64,000 nucleotides of DNA. Origin: Terebella lapidaria. Lineage: Eukaryota > Annelida > Polychaeta > Terebellida > Terebellidae. The DNA lies in assembly GCA_949152475.1 (NCBI GenBank), contig OX424562.1, positions 1,488,001 to 1,552,000 of the forward strand, given 5' to 3'. The notes under the pieces were generated by a model. The model worked only from the letters and a program-made list of their open reading frames with translations, made no database searches and was not told the origin of the DNA. Within the stretch, counting starts at the first letter, position 1, and every line of letters starts with the position of its first letter. The translations under genes were made by a program, and so were the position numbers. This document shows positions 56,501 to 63,521 of the stretch, in pieces.

Positions 56501-56824
56501 GATCAATCGTAATTCAAATTCCTTTGTCTCCATACAAAATAAAAATCCCGAGAGTACAAAAGTGGAACCAGAGAACATGTGGAAATCCCCAGACCTGCCA
56601 AAGTGAAAACTCCGATGACCTCGTTCATGTTCCGCCCGGCCAGCATGACGTCATTAGTCCTACTGTCGACCCTCCGACGTCGACTACGCCACGACGCGAA
56701 GATTCCGACGGCGAACACGAGCGCGTAGAAGCAGAGGAGTCCCGCCAGCCCCGGGACGTTCAGGGACCCGTGGATAAAGGACGTCTCCGTGAGGGAGATA
56801 TCGCTCAGGCACTTGGCCGGCACG
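25961..56824 (-). CDS. SLC5A7: High-affinity choline transporter, eight exons, 5' exon not found
   Basis: Sodium-coupled choline uptake for acetylcholine synthesis at cholinergic terminals (family role; SLC5 family, about 13 membrane segments). The eight exons total 1,786 nt (about 595 codons), against about 580 residues in vertebrate CHT. Every junction keeps phase. Recognised landmarks in order: [113 protein letters not shown], and a long hydrophilic C-tail. The first exon found has no ATG and begins after CCCCTCAG|, so the start codon lies further upstream or outside the window. One 24-kb intron holds the nested transposons, and another holds the exon-end repeat array. Confidence 0.95.
26645..29137 (-). 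repeat. 103-bp tandem array, ~24 copies, each with an exon-end and splice donor
   Basis: Unit length is 103 bp (checked between 26,655, 26,758 and 26,861), with minor indels at 28,250-28,400. On the gene's strand each unit reads ...ACAAACAG|ATCAGCATCAGCGCC... TCCAAG|GTAAGTCAGC. That is a copy of the 3' end of the preceding transporter exon with a canonical donor. Internal units are most alike (26,860-27,480); distal ones diverge (codon for CHG/CRG/CPG/CLG variants). It fills nearly the whole intron between the last two exons. Confidence 0.92.
29115..29365 (-). CDS. SLC5A7: Choline transporter exon ([12 protein letters not shown]) with GC donor
   Basis: 251 nt, acceptor TTTTACAG|AT. It encodes DWNMTGY (glycosylation motif), [40 protein letters not shown] and ends [12 protein letters not shown]. 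The donor is the rare GC type, TCCAAG|GCAAGT. The last ~33 nt plus the donor are the founding-type unit of the 103-bp array that follows, whose copies nearly all have GT. Confidence 0.9.
29366..30203. other. Transporter intron with a dispersed repeat fragment
   Basis: Unique sequence apart from about 29,585-29,725 (GATGACGCCAGTGTGTCTTC ... ATTTTACGTTTG ... ATCATCAAAATCTG). That motif recurs in diverged form at least nine more times inside the giant element (for example 36,540-36,650, 37,190-37,290, 40,980-41,110, 47,700-47,840, 50,335-50,450). Confidence 0.6.
30204..30333 (-). CDS. SLC5A7: Choline transporter exon (IYFQRAL)
   Basis: 130 nt, acceptor TTTGTAG|ATA, donor ACGG|GTACGC, leaves phase 1. 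It encodes [20 protein letters not shown] and the membrane stretch [18 protein letters not shown]. Confidence 0.92.
30530..30691 (-). CDS. SLC5A7: Choline transporter exon ([10 protein letters not shown])
   Basis: 162 nt, phase 0 to 0, acceptor ATCCAATCAG|GTG, donor TGGCAG|GTGAAG. It encodes [16 protein letters not shown], then [20 protein letters not shown] and LFFGAIPWQ. Confidence 0.93.
30720..31310 (+). other. GC-rich, promoter-like segment upstream of the Penelope-like element
   Basis: Markedly richer in CpG than its surroundings. TATAAATA at 30,912-30,919 is followed by CTCGTCC-rich sequence and ATGAGCTCCTCG. TGTGGCGATTT occurs near both ends (about 30,738 and 31,278). It may be the 5' promoter region of the element downstream or a separate small insertion. 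Coding could not be established. Confidence 0.35.
31311..33987 (+). mobile_element. Penelope-like element, 5' part (GIY-YIG remnant plus RT), broken
   Basis: Reads as one protein in pieces. From about 31,326 it shows the second half of a GIY-YIG endonuclease (RVNGHRS...[19 protein letters not shown]), then SVNVMNLF, a middle domain ([29 protein letters not shown]), then reverse transcriptase blocks [43 protein letters not shown], the YIDD catalytic box near 33,655, [28 protein letters not shown] and [15 protein letters not shown]. An N-terminal endonuclease ahead of RT is the permuted order described for Naiad-type Penelope-like elements. At least five frameshifts or stops, a SINE insertion and loss of the first half of the endonuclease make it dead. 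It continues after the giant element at 53,696. Confidence 0.88.
32310..32571 (+). mobile_element. tRNA-derived SINE with 8-bp target duplication
   Basis: The head has a pol III A box (TGGCGGAGTGG) and B box (GGTTCGATCCC) in tRNA-like order. The body is about 130 bp and the tail is (ATT)n. ATAGATGC flanks both sides (32,302-32,309 and 32,572-32,579). Removing it rejoins the element's reading frame exactly. A 262-bp element on the same strand as its host element. Confidence 0.93.
33988..33995. other. Left copy of 8-bp target duplication of the giant element
   Basis: TCTAAACT here against ACTAAACT at 53,688-53,695: seven of eight match. Both are in the same reading frame (Ser/Thr-Lys-Leu) of the interrupted Penelope-like element. 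Confidence 0.88.
34034..34353. repeat. Palindromic GAGCGTTATAACGCTC array, segment 1
   Basis: Repeated perfect or near-perfect palindromes of the form (TTA)SAGCGTTATAACGCTS(TAA). About 140 bp of non-repeat sequence (34,145-34,285) interrupts the segment. The array abuts the left terminus of the giant element. Confidence 0.92.
34356..36416. mobile_element. GGGTAG-family TIR element, copy X
   Basis: Starts GGGTAGTTTCACCAGCCCG after TA and ends in CTGGTGAAACTACCC before TA. The right terminus is a divergent version (AGCACGACTC after the shared 13 bases). It contains a mariner-like MITE at 35,673-36,257. No intact coding sequence. Near-identical inverted copy at 49,343-51,361. Confidence 0.8.
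35673..36257. mobile_element. 585-bp mariner/Tc1-like MITE
   Basis: Inverted ends CTCTTTGACAAAAGTCTGGA / CCCTTTGACAAAAGTCTGGA flanked by TA. Such CTTTGACAAAAGTCTGG-type ends are typical of Tc1/mariner relatives. The copy at 49,502-50,086 is almost identical, on the other strand. Confidence 0.85.
36419..38242. mobile_element. GGGTAG-family TIR element, copy Y (left end missing)
   Basis: The right end, GGTGAAACTACCC, is intact. The first ~90 bp expected at the left are absent and replaced by the right end of X. Its inverted twin Y' (47,519-49,340) has the complete outer terminus and lacks the corresponding inner end in the same way. Confidence 0.75.
38245..38638. repeat. Palindromic GAGCGTTATAACGCTC array, segment 2
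   Basis: About 17 palindromic units in 394 bp, alternating TTATAA and TAATTA cores and S = G or C at the outer position (GAGCGT...ACGCTC, CAGCGT...ACGCTG). It is bounded by element Y on the left and element Z on the right. Confidence 0.95.
38643..42789. mobile_element. 4.1-kb TTAA-flanked TIR element (Z)
   Basis: Ends AGGGTCAGTTCCTAGT / AGGGTTAGTTCCTAGT, with TTAA on both sides (38,639-38,642 and 42,790-42,793). Two related blocks near its ends are direct copies (about 38,995-39,115 and 42,235-42,345). A minus-strand open stretch at 40,884-41,291 resembles the dispersed repeat of 29,585-29,725, not a known protein. No transposase recognised. Confidence 0.75.
39847..40070. repeat. 72-bp repeat, three copies
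   Basis: Three tandem units containing CATATATGGACACTAAGC, ACTTTTGTGGTCCA and CCACTGGCGGTCCAGCTGTA with very few differences. Because 72 is divisible by three, both strands stay open through all copies. Confidence 0.93.
42794..42816. repeat. Palindromic array remnant between two insertions
   Basis: A single unit (TTACAGCGTAATAACGCTCT) left between element Z and element W1. It shows that both inserted into the same array. Confidence 0.85.
42819..45516. mobile_element. GGGTAG-family fold-back element W1
   Basis: Both ends carry GGGTAGTTTCACCAGCCCG. Arms of about 0.9 kb (42,819-43,725 and 44,670-45,516) are inverted copies, including homopolymeric G/C runs at 43,592-43,611 and 44,777-44,789 and the motif GTGATATCACTT. 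The loop is about 350 bp plus a MITE. Confidence 0.82.
44083..44664. mobile_element. 582-bp mariner/Tc1-like MITE
   Basis: Ends CAGTGGGGTCCAAAAGTCTT / CAGTGGGGTCCTTTAGTCTT, flanked by TA. CAGTGGGG-type termini are common in Tc1/mariner relatives. It lies at the loop of W1. Confidence 0.88.
45599..47513. mobile_element. GGGTAG-family element W2
   Basis: The left end GGATAGTTTCACTAGCCCG is slightly diverged and the right end is CTGGTGAAACTACCC. It is preceded by a 60-bp duplicate of W1's terminus (45,517-45,577). Its body is a diverged relative of W1's arms, and its right terminus is the AGCACGAC type seen in X. Confidence 0.72.
47519..51361. mobile_element. Inverted duplicate of block X-Y (Y'-X')
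   Basis: Reverse complement of 34,356-38,242 (3,843 against 3,887 bp). The open frames at 35,679-35,903 / 49,856-50,080 and 37,513-37,728 / 48,031-48,246 encode identical or near-identical strings on opposite strands, and the MITE sits at the same place in both. Inner boundary between Y' and X' near 49,341. Confidence 0.92.
49502..50086. mobile_element. Mariner-like MITE, second copy
   Basis: Mirror copy of the MITE at 35,673-36,257, with TA flanks and only a few substitutions by eye. Confidence 0.85.
51364..51453. repeat. Palindromic GAGCGTTATAACGCTC array, segment 3
   Basis: About four units between X' and the 2-kb element that follows. Confidence 0.9.
51456..53421. mobile_element. 2.0-kb TIR element with Harbinger-like remnant
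   Basis: Inverted ends GCGGTGTTTCAATTTTAACG / GCGGTGTTTCAGTTTTAACG extend about 130 bp with gaps (shared CATAACCCAAAAGTACGTAT-like and GGCTCGCATAT blocks), bounded by TA on both sides. It inserted in the palindromic array. Contains a short open frame at 52,578-52,790. Confidence 0.85.
52578..52790 (+). pseudogene. Harbinger-transposase-like N-terminal remnant
   Basis: The open frame (no ATG) includes [20 protein letters not shown] followed by [13 protein letters not shown]. The pattern PLN..GEY..x-EL....KY..FF..F(K/R)R is that of the segment just ahead of the nuclease domain in PIF/Harbinger transposases. The rest of the transposase is missing. By-eye resemblance only. Confidence 0.45.
53424..53650. 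repeat. Palindromic GAGCGTTATAACGCTC array, segment 4
   Basis: About ten units, leading into the right terminus of the giant element. Confidence 0.93.
53696..53921 (+). mobile_element. Penelope-like element, 3' part
   Basis: Continues the frame interrupted at 33,995: [20 protein letters not shown], then [19 protein letters not shown], the conserved C-terminal K-F-Y-x-R-H-x-D-L-V block. The frame then runs into the GC-rich hairpin repeat also found at 101-209, which is probably the element's 3' end. Confidence 0.88.
53922..54838. other. Transporter intron, no feature seen
   Basis: AT-rich intron sequence between the Penelope-like element and the next transporter exon. Nothing recognised. The shorter introns at 54,988-55,814, 55,971-56,217 and 56,332-56,594 are likewise plain. 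Confidence 0.5.
54839..54987 (-). CDS. SLC5A7: Choline transporter exon ([11 protein letters not shown])
   Basis: 149 nt, acceptor CTCCCCAG|GA, donor GGACTG|GTAAGG, leaves phase 0. It encodes [20 protein letters not shown] and [20 protein letters not shown], the SLC5-typical GG(L)xSVxYTDxxQ block. The next exon lies 24 kb away across the nested transposons. Confidence 0.94.
55815..55970 (-). CDS. SLC5A7: Choline transporter exon (FFAKK...TMLDPF)
   Basis: 156 nt, acceptor CTGCTGCAG|AC, donor ACTCG|GTGCGT. It encodes [20 protein letters not shown] and a membrane segment [20 protein letters not shown]. Phases match on both sides. Confidence 0.92.
56218..56331 (-). CDS. SLC5A7: Choline transporter exon (TM2-TM3 start)
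   Basis: 114 nt, acceptor CCATGCAG|CC. It encodes [20 protein letters not shown], then [18 protein letters not shown] placed the donor at A|GTCTGT: it alone keeps phase 1 and gives the same spacing to FFAKK as in vertebrates. GTCAGT, five bases earlier in the transcript, would break the frame. Confidence 0.85.
56595..56824 (-). CDS. SLC5A7: Choline transporter exon (TM1)
   Basis: Acceptor GTCCCCTCAG|C after a long C run, donor TTGGCAG|GTCTGG, leaves phase 1. It encodes [20 protein letters not shown] (first membrane segment), ASWRSRRRR and [18 protein letters not shown]. About 25 residues precede TM1, longer than in vertebrate CHT. Confidence 0.9.
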
Positions 56825-57812
56825 CTGAGGGGACCACAGGGGACGGTGGTGGTAGGGGGGGGGGGGGGGTATGGGGGGTATTTTCAGATTCAATAGTTTA
56901 TAACCCGAAGCACATTACTATTGGTTATTTTTACCACAATTTTGTTTTGTAATATCCTTGGACCACTTATACGCTTGAGGATGAAAATACTTCCCCACCA
57001 TTTTGCAACTCATGTGATATCTTCTCCACCCCACCCCCCACCCCCCCCCCCCTCCTTAAAAAAATCATGGCCTAGGTTACCGGAGAAATAAACAGTGTTA
57101 TGCCACAAAACTGTTTTGTACACTAAAAATGTTCACTAAAATTGCCGTTTTGAACCATCAAGTTCACTCCTGGTCATTCCGTATGCTGACGTCAATTAGT
57201 CCAGTCAACAAAAGACCAAACATTGCCGAGGTTTGAAATATTTGGAACAAAGGGTTTCTTGGCTGTTTTTTTTTATCTATAGGTCCTATTATAATACGAA
57301 AAATCAATGGTGTGAATAACCCATGAATGGGGGTCCAATATGGGTACTAACAAAGGGCTGAATTATGAAAATTGTCAACTCAGGATAACGTTTTACGCAC
57401 TGGCTGTGATTTGAAACTCGCCTGGGTCGTGGTATCTGCCATAAATATCTAAATTTGGCATACACATTAAGCATATTATATCACAAGATTGTAGAAACCC
57501 AAAGGCAGTCTAACAATCGAGTTTTCATGTGGTTGCTAAGCAAACAATAATCAGTCATATGAACCAGGGTTAAAATAACAAATGACCATAATGATTTGTG
57601 CGATGCTCTACCTAGCCTATATATGGAGATGGTATATCTCTCCATGTGTGATACACATATTTTGAAGGTTATCTTTGTAATAGCCATCCAGTTCCCCATG
57701 ACAAACAAGATGTATAGCAACCCTATCAACGATGATATTTACACCTGGATATATATACAGTTCACAAGTAGCCCATGTAACGATTAAACTCATATTTTAT
57801 TTACCGAAGTTC
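56825..57812. other. Upstream of the first transporter exon found
   Basis: Poly-G (56,857-56,870) and poly-C (57,033-57,052) tracts. Read on the minus strand, the first gives the pyrimidine tract before the exon's acceptor. No exon with an ATG fitting phase 2 was recognised here. Confidence 0.5.
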
Positions 57813-58320
57813 CCAACTCTCGAGTCTCTACTGCTGCGACAAGGTCATGCAAGATTGACAGTTGCTTTCAAGAAATTCTATGGACGTCATCAAGATCTCG
57901 TTCACAAACACACCGAATCTGTCACTAATATGTAGCAAGGCCTGTTTGAATGTTATTTTCTTTTTTGAACTCATGACGGGTGCCACATGTGAAGGAGGAA
58001 ATGCTCACTCTCCAGAATACCTGATTTTACCCCTTATGGCCAAATATGGCCATGTTCCACACAATTTTCTCGAATTTTCCTGACGCTGGAATTTGAGATT
58101 GGACAACGGACTTGGATTAGCACGTTGGGAACACTCTATTCTTGGGTATTGGTTCCATGTTTATTGCACCCACTGGTCCGTGTATCAGTCACGAAAGTGT
58201 GCAATAGGGTCTGCACTACGATTATTTACATTTGAGATGGCCAAATTAAACTGCAAATTCTGGTGGGAACGTTTTCAAAGCCTCATAAGTATGCAATTTA
58301 TCTGTTGCCATTACTGAAAA
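57813..58320 (+). mobile_element. Second Penelope-like 3' fragment
   Basis: SLLLRQGHARLTVAFKKF then YGRHQDLVHKHTESVTNM and a stop. This is the same C-terminal block as at 53,696, in a more diverged copy. The downstream sequence (CTCATGACGGGTGCCACATG, GAAATGCTCACTCTCCAGAA) looks like a transcribed 3' region. Only the last ~40 codons are present. Confidence 0.75.
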
Positions 58321-58369
58321 TTTATTTTTTTCAGGAGCTTGAACATATTATGCCAATTAATCCATTAAT

Positions 58370-59060
58370 ATACATATGAATTTGGACATGGACATGTGTT
58401 TACCACTGAAGGTCATCTTGTGTCAAGTTTAAGGTCACAAAATGATCCGCCATATGACTTCCTATATGCACTCAATTACAACCGTTAGGTTCCATTTGCA
58501 ATCGTTTCATATGCAGAGGTCAATCTACTCATTCCAGTTGAACGTGACCTTGAGATTCTCTACTCTAGATCATCTGTGATTTCCTATTAAGTTCATAATA
58601 CAAACCTAAGCTCTGTGTGCACATGTGCTAACATTTAATTTACACATTTTAGTTTGGACGTGACTTTGAGAACAACCGTCGAAAGTGATGCGAGATCGAG
58701 TTCAGGGGCACAAAAGATCCAGCATATGCTCCTATTACTAAGTTATGTCTGTCATCAATGTTAACTCACACGTTCCCGGGCATATGTGACAGTGACAATT
58801 ACCATGCAAGGTCATACTAAGTCACATTCAAGATCGCAAAAACAACCGCCATATACGACTTAATATAAGCTCACGATACAAATCTAGCCCTATCTACAGC
58901 TATTGCGTACATTGTGCAGAGTTCAAATTACATTTTGCAGAGTTCATTTCAGATCAGATGTGTTCTGATTTATCACTCATGGTCACCCGGGGCCAACTTC
59001 AAGACAATCCAATGATCTGCTATTTATGACTCCCTACAAACCTAAGCTCTATCTGCAGTC
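58370..59060. repeat. Degenerate ~130-bp dispersed repeat, reverse orientation
   Basis: About four diverged units sharing GACTTCCTAT, AAACCTAAGCTCT, TATGCAGAGGTCAAT and CGTGACCTTGAGATTC. They are the reverse complement of the units at 640-1,215. The last unit runs directly into the 61-bp array. Confidence 0.7.
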
Positions 59061-59067
59061 GTTTTGT

Positions 59068-61072
59068 ATGCGGAGGTAAATTTACACATATCAGTTTGAA
59101 TGCGACCTTGTAATTCACCATTCAAAATCAAATGAGGTATTTCACACATATCAGTTTGGATGCGACCTTGTCATTCACCATTCAAGATCAAATGAGGAAA
59201 ATTCACACATATCAGTTTGAATGCGGCCTTGTGATTCACCATCCAAGATCAAATGAGGTAAATTTAAACATATCAGTTTGAATGCGACCTTGTGATTCAC
59301 CATTCAAGATCAAATGAGGTAAATTTACACATATCAGTTTGAATGCGACCTTGAGATTCACCATTCAAGATCAAATGAGGTAAATTTACACATATCAGTT
59401 TGAATGCGACCTTGAGATTCACCATTCAAGATCAAATGAGGTAAATTTACACATATCAGTTTGAATGCGACCTTGAGATTCACCATTCAAGATCAAATGA
59501 GGTAAATTTCCACATATCAGTTTGAATGCGACCTTGAGATTCACCATTCAAGATCAAATGAGGTATTTCACACATATCAGTTTGAATACGACCTTGAGAT
59601 TCACCATTCAAGATCAAATGAGGTATTTCACACATATCAGTTTGAATGCGACCTTGAGATTCACCATTCAAGATCAAATGAGGTAAATTTACACATATCA
59701 GTTTAGATGCGACCTTGAGATTCAACATTCAATATCAAATGAGGTATTTCACACTTATCAGTTTGAATGCGACCTTGTGATTCACCATTCAAGATCAAAT
59801 GAGGTAAATTTACACATATCAGTTTAGATACGACCTTGAGATTCACCATTCAAGATCAAATGAGGTATTTCACACATATCAGTTTGAATGCGACCTTGTG
59901 ATTCACCATTCAAGATCAAATGAGGTAAATTTACACATATCAGTTTAGATGCGACCTTGAGATTCACCATTCAAGATCAAATGAGGTAAATTTACACATA
60001 TCAGTTTAGATGCGACCTTGAGATTCACCATTCAAGATCAAATGAGGTATTTCACACATATCAGTTTGAATGCGACCTTGTGATTCACCATTCAAGATCA
60101 AATGAGGTCAATTTACACATATCAGTTAGGATGCGACCTTGAGATTCACCATTCAAGATCAAATGAGATTAATTTACACATATCAGTTTGGATGCGACCT
60201 TGTGATTCACCATCCAAGATCAAATGAGGTAAATTTACACATATCAGTTTAGATGCGACCTTGAGATTCACCACTCAAGATCAAATGAGGTAAATTTACA
60301 CATATCAGTTTGGATGCGACCTTGAGATTCACCATTCAAGATCAAATGAGGTAAATTTATACATATCAGTTTGGATGCGACCTTGAGATTCACCATTCAA
60401 GATCAAATGAGGTAACTTTACACATATCAGTTTAGATGCGACCTTGAGATTCACCATTCAAAATCAAATGAGGTAAATTTACACATATCAGTTTGGATGC
60501 GACCTTGAGATTCACCATTCAAGATCAAATGAGGTATTTCACACATATCAGTTTGGATGCGACCTTGAGATTCACCATTCAAGATCAAATGAGGTAAATT
60601 GACACATATCAGTTTGGATGTGACCTTGTGATTCACCATTCAAGATCAAATGAGGTAAATTTACACATATCAGTTTAGATGCGACCTTGAGATTCACCAT
60701 TCAAGATCAAATGAGGTAAATTGACACATATCAGTTTAGATGCGACCTTGAGATTCACCATTCAAGATCAAATGAGGTAAATTGACACATATCAGTTTGG
60801 ATGCGACCTTGAGATTCACCATTCAAGATCAAATGAGGTATTTCACACATATCAGTTTGGATGCGACCTTGTCATTCACCATTCAAGATCAAATGAGGTA
60901 TTTCACACATATCAGTTTGGATGCGACCTTGAGATTCACCATTCAAGATCAAATGAGGTAAATTTACACATATCAGTTTGGATGCGACCTTGAGATTCAC
61001 CATTTAAGATCAAATGAGGTAAATTTACACATATCAGTTTGGATGCGACCTTGAGATTCACCATTCAAGATC
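59068..61072. repeat. 61-bp satellite, about 33 copies
   Basis: Unit pieces CACATATCAGTTTGGATGCG, ACCTTGAGATTCACCATTCA and AGATCAAATGAGGTAAATTT. Two length classes, 61 bp (GGTAAATTTACAC) and 60 bp (GGTATTTCACAC), are interspersed. It ends at 61,072 with GATGAAGATGAAGATGAAG. Confidence 0.96.
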
Positions 61073-61079
61073 AAGATGA

Positions 61080-62480
61080 AGATGAAGATGAAGCTCATGT
61101 CACCAGGAGATGTATCATATATTACTTTTCATATACGTTCATGGTACAACTCCAAGCTGCATCGGCAAGCGTTTTATAACACGGGGCCAATTCCAGTCCC
61201 TTTTGAGTCATTTGGGTCAACTTTTTGTGCTTTTCGGGCGATTCAAAGCATTCCAGCTTCATACTCGAAGTAAACGGTCATTAATATGCGAAATTCGAGA
61301 GCAATTTACGGAATAAATTTCGAGCAAAGTGCCAAACGGTGAATTTTGGCCTTTTGGGGTTTATATTTCGGAGTTTTTAAGAGGTCATGCTTGTGCGAAA
61401 TTAGAAATAAAGTCAGAGAATGGAGAGAAGATTTTAAGAGAATAGCCAACAGATTTTGACAATTTTTCAATCGTAAACTCACAACTTTTAGAAGATAAAA
61501 ATGTAGATGGCGATGGAACGAATTTCGTTAATGATGACATTGAATCTTGTGGGCAATTTTCTAATCATATTTCGAAATGACAGTTGCCATATTTGGTTGT
61601 TACAATATATGATTATAGTTAGATATGAATCTCGGTTATAGTGCCTGGCTCTCATGAGCAGTGCTCGTGATAATCAATATATACTAATATCTGTTCAAGC
61701 CTACAGTCAATTGTGAATATTTGCAGGGGAAATTGGAAAAAAAACTACAGCACGGCTGAAGGACTGAATGAGTTCCTAATTTCCTTAGATCTCTGTTACC
61801 TGTTTTTTTATTGCATGGATAGTGATTTTGCTATAAAATTACTCGATATGTTGAGAAGGGAAATCGTTTTCTTTTTCGAAAACAAGTTGGTATGTGTTCA
61901 CTTACAAAAGCCACACAGGCTCCAATCTGAACAAACGCCAAAAACACACCCAAAAATAGGAAATGATAAATACCTTCGATTTTTTACTCCAGTCATGATA
62001 CATGCAATGATTCACTGATGGTTGCTAGGTCTCACACTGATGTTGCTAGACCAATAGTCCGTAGTATGTCACAGCCAATACGAACACAGCTCCTGTATTT
62101 CATGGCGGCGAGTGTACCGCATCACTAGCAAACATGTGACTTGGCTATGACAAAACCATCAGCCAATCAGAAAACGCTCACCCTCAGGTTGCCTATTGAT
62201 ATATATCAAATCCCAATTGTCCCGTACTAGGTTTAGTCATGAATATGTGTAAAGTAGGATTATAATGTGTCTTCACAATCTGCAGGTGCCTTCATGGAAG
62301 TCTGTTATATCGATGATTGATCTTGTACTAGATGAAACGACTTAAGCTGTGCACAATTAGCATTCCCAGCAGCAGTTTGTGACAATACATGTACATCCAT
62401 TGTTTTTCCGATCTTAATCGGTAAGCTAAACTTGCTGGACAAGAATATAGGCAATACTTACAGTGGCTGATAAGTGACAT
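61080..62480. other. No gene seen
   Basis: AT-rich sequence. A plus-strand open frame at 61,713-62,018 lacks any family resemblance. CCAATCAG near 62,163 is unremarkable alone. Confidence 0.4.
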
Positions 62481-62492
62481 TGTGAAAAAAAG

Positions 62493-62656
62493 TTATTTAT
62501 TTCTCTGACTGATACATAATCAACATAATCTCTTTATTTCTCTGACTGATACATAATCAACATAATCTACGCGTAAATAATGTTATTTCCGCGTAAATAA
62601 AGTTATTTACACGTAAATAAAGTTATTTACGCGTAAATAACGTTTTTTCCGCGTAA
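62493..62656. repeat. 38-bp duplication followed by palindromic ACGCGTAAATAA repeat
   Basis: Two direct copies of CTTTATTTCTCTGACTGATA...CATAATCT (62,493-62,568 region) are followed by four to five units of GTTATTTACGCGTAAATAA. Each unit is a palindrome centred on ACGCGT. Confidence 0.85.
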
Positions 62657-63049
62657 TGCCTCCAGTGTATTTACTCCTGATGATATGGATGAGTTCCATT
62701 GAAAATATGCAATGAAGTCGTAATCAATATCATAATGCGTCCAATATTGTCAACCTAATCAACTACGTGTATTTTGTTACATGTATCATCAGCACTTGAA
62801 TTTGTGTGAAAGCGACACTAATCGATATACATAATATATCACAAATGTTCATATTGGTATTCTCAGTGTTATAAATGAGATCATATAGTTTTTGAGAAAA
62901 TAGCGAACTTTCGATATCTGGTGTCTGGATATTCGGATATCTATCTCAAAATTTATACACCTTCGAGAGTCGAGATATCCAGCCCTGGTAATACACAGAA
63001 CATGGTCGAGTGTAAGACCCGATGATTCCGATTTCGATTTGATAATTTG

Positions 63050-63520
63050 TTCTCACGAAAAGAATTTTGTATGCCCAAGGTAAGTTCGCAAGTAACTGTA
63101 AAGTTTTAACGTCATCCGCTATCCAGGATCCTCGAGGATAGTCCTCTCACCACAGGTCATCGCGGACGCGCACCCGCTACCCTTAAGGGTCCGTTTTGGA
63201 AGAATGGGGAAAAAACCCCGGACTTACGGAGTAAGCTGTAATGCGCTCTACAATTTTGAATAAACCCTAATAAATGAGCTAAAATTTTAGGACCGAGGGA
63301 GTCCAAAAAGGATGATGACCTCGGAATGTCATCTGCCGAAAGGGACGGTGTGTCGAGTCTTTGGAATATCTTTGAAGTTGAACTTTAAATTTAGAAATTT
63401 TGTAAAACGACACACCGAGTGATCAAAAGTAGTAGTAGGCCCGCAGGGCGAGTCCGAGGCAGGGCGGAGCCGCGGAAGTGACTCCGGCCCGTCGTCGCGT
63501 TGCCGCATCGACGAGGCTAC
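63050..63520. other. Probable 3' region of a retroelement
   Basis: CpG-richer sequence downstream (on the minus strand) of the gag-like frame, with AATAAA motifs near 63,259 and 63,270. Nothing else recognised. Confidence 0.3.
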
Positions 63521-63521
63521 A

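Noticed and set aside
59480..60639. Minus-strand open frames of repeated 20-residue units
   Set aside because: Translation of the 61-bp satellite. They persist only where successive 60/61-bp units keep the frame.
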